Below, piece by piece: positions 36,843-37,882 of a DNA stretch of 37,882 nucleotides. The stretch lies in the NCBI GenBank assembly GCA_003241965.1, contig QBMB01000007.1:7353-45234 (forward strand), written 5' to 3'. The stretch comes from Burkholderiales bacterium (GTDB lineage: Bacteria; Pseudomonadota; Gammaproteobacteria; Burkholderiales; Burkholderiaceae_C). The position numbers were made by a program, and so were the translations under genes. The notes under the pieces were generated by a model, which saw only the letters and a list, made by a program, of their open reading frames with translations, was not told the DNA's origin and made no database searches. The first letter of the stretch is position 1, and the number at the start of each line of letters is the position of its first letter.

Positions 36843-37882
36843 ATGACGTACTCACTGAACACCCTCAACGCCGACCGTGCGGGCCAACCGCAGGTCGGCG
36901 TTTCCCGTTTTGCCCAGGAGATCGGTCTGGTGCTGGGCGCAGCTGCCCTGGCCTTCTGGTTGCTGGCCCTGCTGAGCCACTCGCTGGCCGACCCGGCCTG
37001 GAGCACCACCGGTACCGCCACCGAAGTGGGCAACTGGGGAGGGCGGCTGGGAGCCTTGCTGGCTGACTGGAGCTATTACCTGTTCGGCTTTTCGGTCTGG
37101 TGGTGTTTCCTGGTCGGCGTGCGGACCTGGTTGTCTGCCCTGGCGGGATGGATTCGCGGCACTCGAGCCGAAGAAATTGATGCAGAGGACGCACGCATCT
37201 GGCAGCGCCCTTGGGCGCGTCGCAGCCTGTTCTGGCTGGCACTCGTCACCGTGATGGCTGCGAGCACGGTGCTGGAGTGGAGCCGCCTGTACCGGCTGGA
37301 GGCGCTGTTGCCCGGCCATGCAGGCGGTGTGCTCGGGCATTCGCTCGGGGCGTTCTCCATGCGCTGGCTCGGCTTCACCGGCTCGGCGCTGACCATGCTG
37401 GCGCTGCTGCTGGTGTGCCTGCCGCGCGTGTTCCGCTTTTCCTGGGGCCACTGGGCCGAAGAGGTGGGGCACACGCTGGACGGCTGGTTCGAGTCGCGTC
37501 GCGAGAAGCGCGAGGCGGTGGAAGACCAGCGCATCGGCGAGAAGGCGGCTCGCGAGCGCGAAGAGGTGGTGAAGGTGGAGCGGGTGGAAATCGAAGAACA
37601 CCACCCGACGCCGGTGGTGATCGAGCCCACGCTGGTGGACGTGCCCAAGAGCGAGCGCGTGGCCAAAGAACGCCAGAAGCCGCTGTTCACCGAGCTGCCC
37701 GACAGCAAGCTGCCGCAAGTGGACCTGCTGGACAGCGCGCCGGTGCACCAGCCTGGCGTGGACAGCCAGACGCTGGAGATGACCAGCCGCCTGATCGAGA
37801 AAAAGCTCAAGGACTTTGGCGTGGACGTGCGGGTGGTCGCTGCAGCGCCGGGCCCGGTGATCACACGCTACGAGATCGAGCC
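36843..37882 (+). CDS. ftsK: DNA translocase FtsK, N-terminal part (runs off window)
   Basis: The start ATG 36843 opens a frame with no stop to the window edge (about 346 residues visible). The N-terminal membrane part has helices at about 26-46, 71-95, 127-142 and 174-193, with the FtsK-like SHSLADPAWS periplasmic turn. After it comes a charged linker (REKREAVEDQR...) and the start of the cytosolic domain LIEKKLKDFGVDVRVV followed by PGPVITRYEIE, the beginning of the FtsK alpha domain. The Walker-A ATPase part lies beyond the window. FtsK pumps DNA at the septum for chromosome dimer resolution. Upstream is the Crp/Fnr gene on the same strand. Confidence 0.95.
   Translation, partial: MTYSLNTLNADRAGQPQVGVSRFAQEIGLVLGAAALAFWLLALLSHSLADPAWSTTGTATEVGNWGGRLGALLADWSYYLFGFSVWWCFLVGVRTWLSALAGWIRGTRAEEIDAEDARIWQRPWARRSLFWLALVTVMAASTVLEWSRLYRLEALLPGHAGGVLGHSLGAFSMRWLGFTGSALTMLALLLVCLPRVFRFSWGHWAEEVGHTLDGWFESRREKREAVEDQRIGEKAAREREEVVKVERVEIEEHHPTPVVIEPTLVDVPKSERVAKERQKPLFTELPDSKLPQVDLLDSAPVHQPGVDSQTLEMTSRLIEKKLKDFGVDVRVVAAAPGPVITRYEIE

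Overview
This window reads as chromosomal DNA of a high-GC betaproteobacterium, most likely a member of the Comamonadaceae (Hydrogenophaga-like). The grounds are the protein styles (AlgZ/AlgR beside argH, RecJ next to an RpfE-type protein, a paired PimC/PimD-type acyl-CoA dehydrogenase set, a betaproteobacterial HNH protein), the strong GC bias, and intergenic repeats of a kind I associate with that family. No IS element, phage, CRISPR array, tRNA or rRNA was seen. Most genes are housekeeping genes in short transcription units.

Layout. 1-2051: the 5' end of argH (minus), then a LytS-type sensor kinase and a LytTR response regulator (AlgZ/AlgR type). 2070-2320: two copies, in opposite orientation, of a nested-hairpin repeat. 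2346-5074: recJ and an RpfE-type protein (minus, 4-nt overlap). 5121-7142: lolC and lolD (lipoprotein export), with another repeat between them. 7139-9851: META-domain lipoprotein (minus), TatD nuclease, hypoxanthine/uracil-type DNA glycosylase, spermidine-synthase-like protein. 9859-11667: an orphan GspE/PilB ATPase. 11676-12068: a CesT-chaperone-like protein (minus). 12277-16161: two EamA transporters, a divergent SDR and a quinone oxidoreductase. 16241-16334: third copy of the nested-hairpin repeat. 16358-23990: a long minus-strand block of class V aminotransferase, Na/Pi cotransporter, lspA, ileS and ribF. 24182-24739: HNH endonuclease. 24754-28515: lipoprotein hydrolase and two acyl-CoA dehydrogenases (minus). 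28594-32856: yceH, purN, prfC and an RsmB/NOP RNA methyltransferase, arranged divergently or convergently with almost no intergenic DNA. 33023-34249: fatty acid desaturase. 34368-34784: rpmG and rpmB (minus). 34976-37882: trxB (minus), a Crp/Fnr regulator and the 5' part of ftsK.

Functional links. lolC/lolD, lspA and several lipoprotein genes all concern lipoprotein maturation and sorting. ribF-ileS-lspA is the familiar proteobacterial order. The two acyl-CoA dehydrogenases probably form one heteromeric enzyme.

The most unusual feature is a repeated element of about 94-106 nt present three times (2070-2175 minus, 2221-2320 plus, 16241-16334 plus). It has a long outer stem and a short inner stem whose sequences differ between copies while pairing is kept. 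Both stems frame a nearly invariant internal loop that carries an AAGGAGG motif. All seven wobble positions are G-U on the same strand, which suggests selection on an RNA of defined polarity. All three copies lie between convergent genes. I do not recognise a named family for it.
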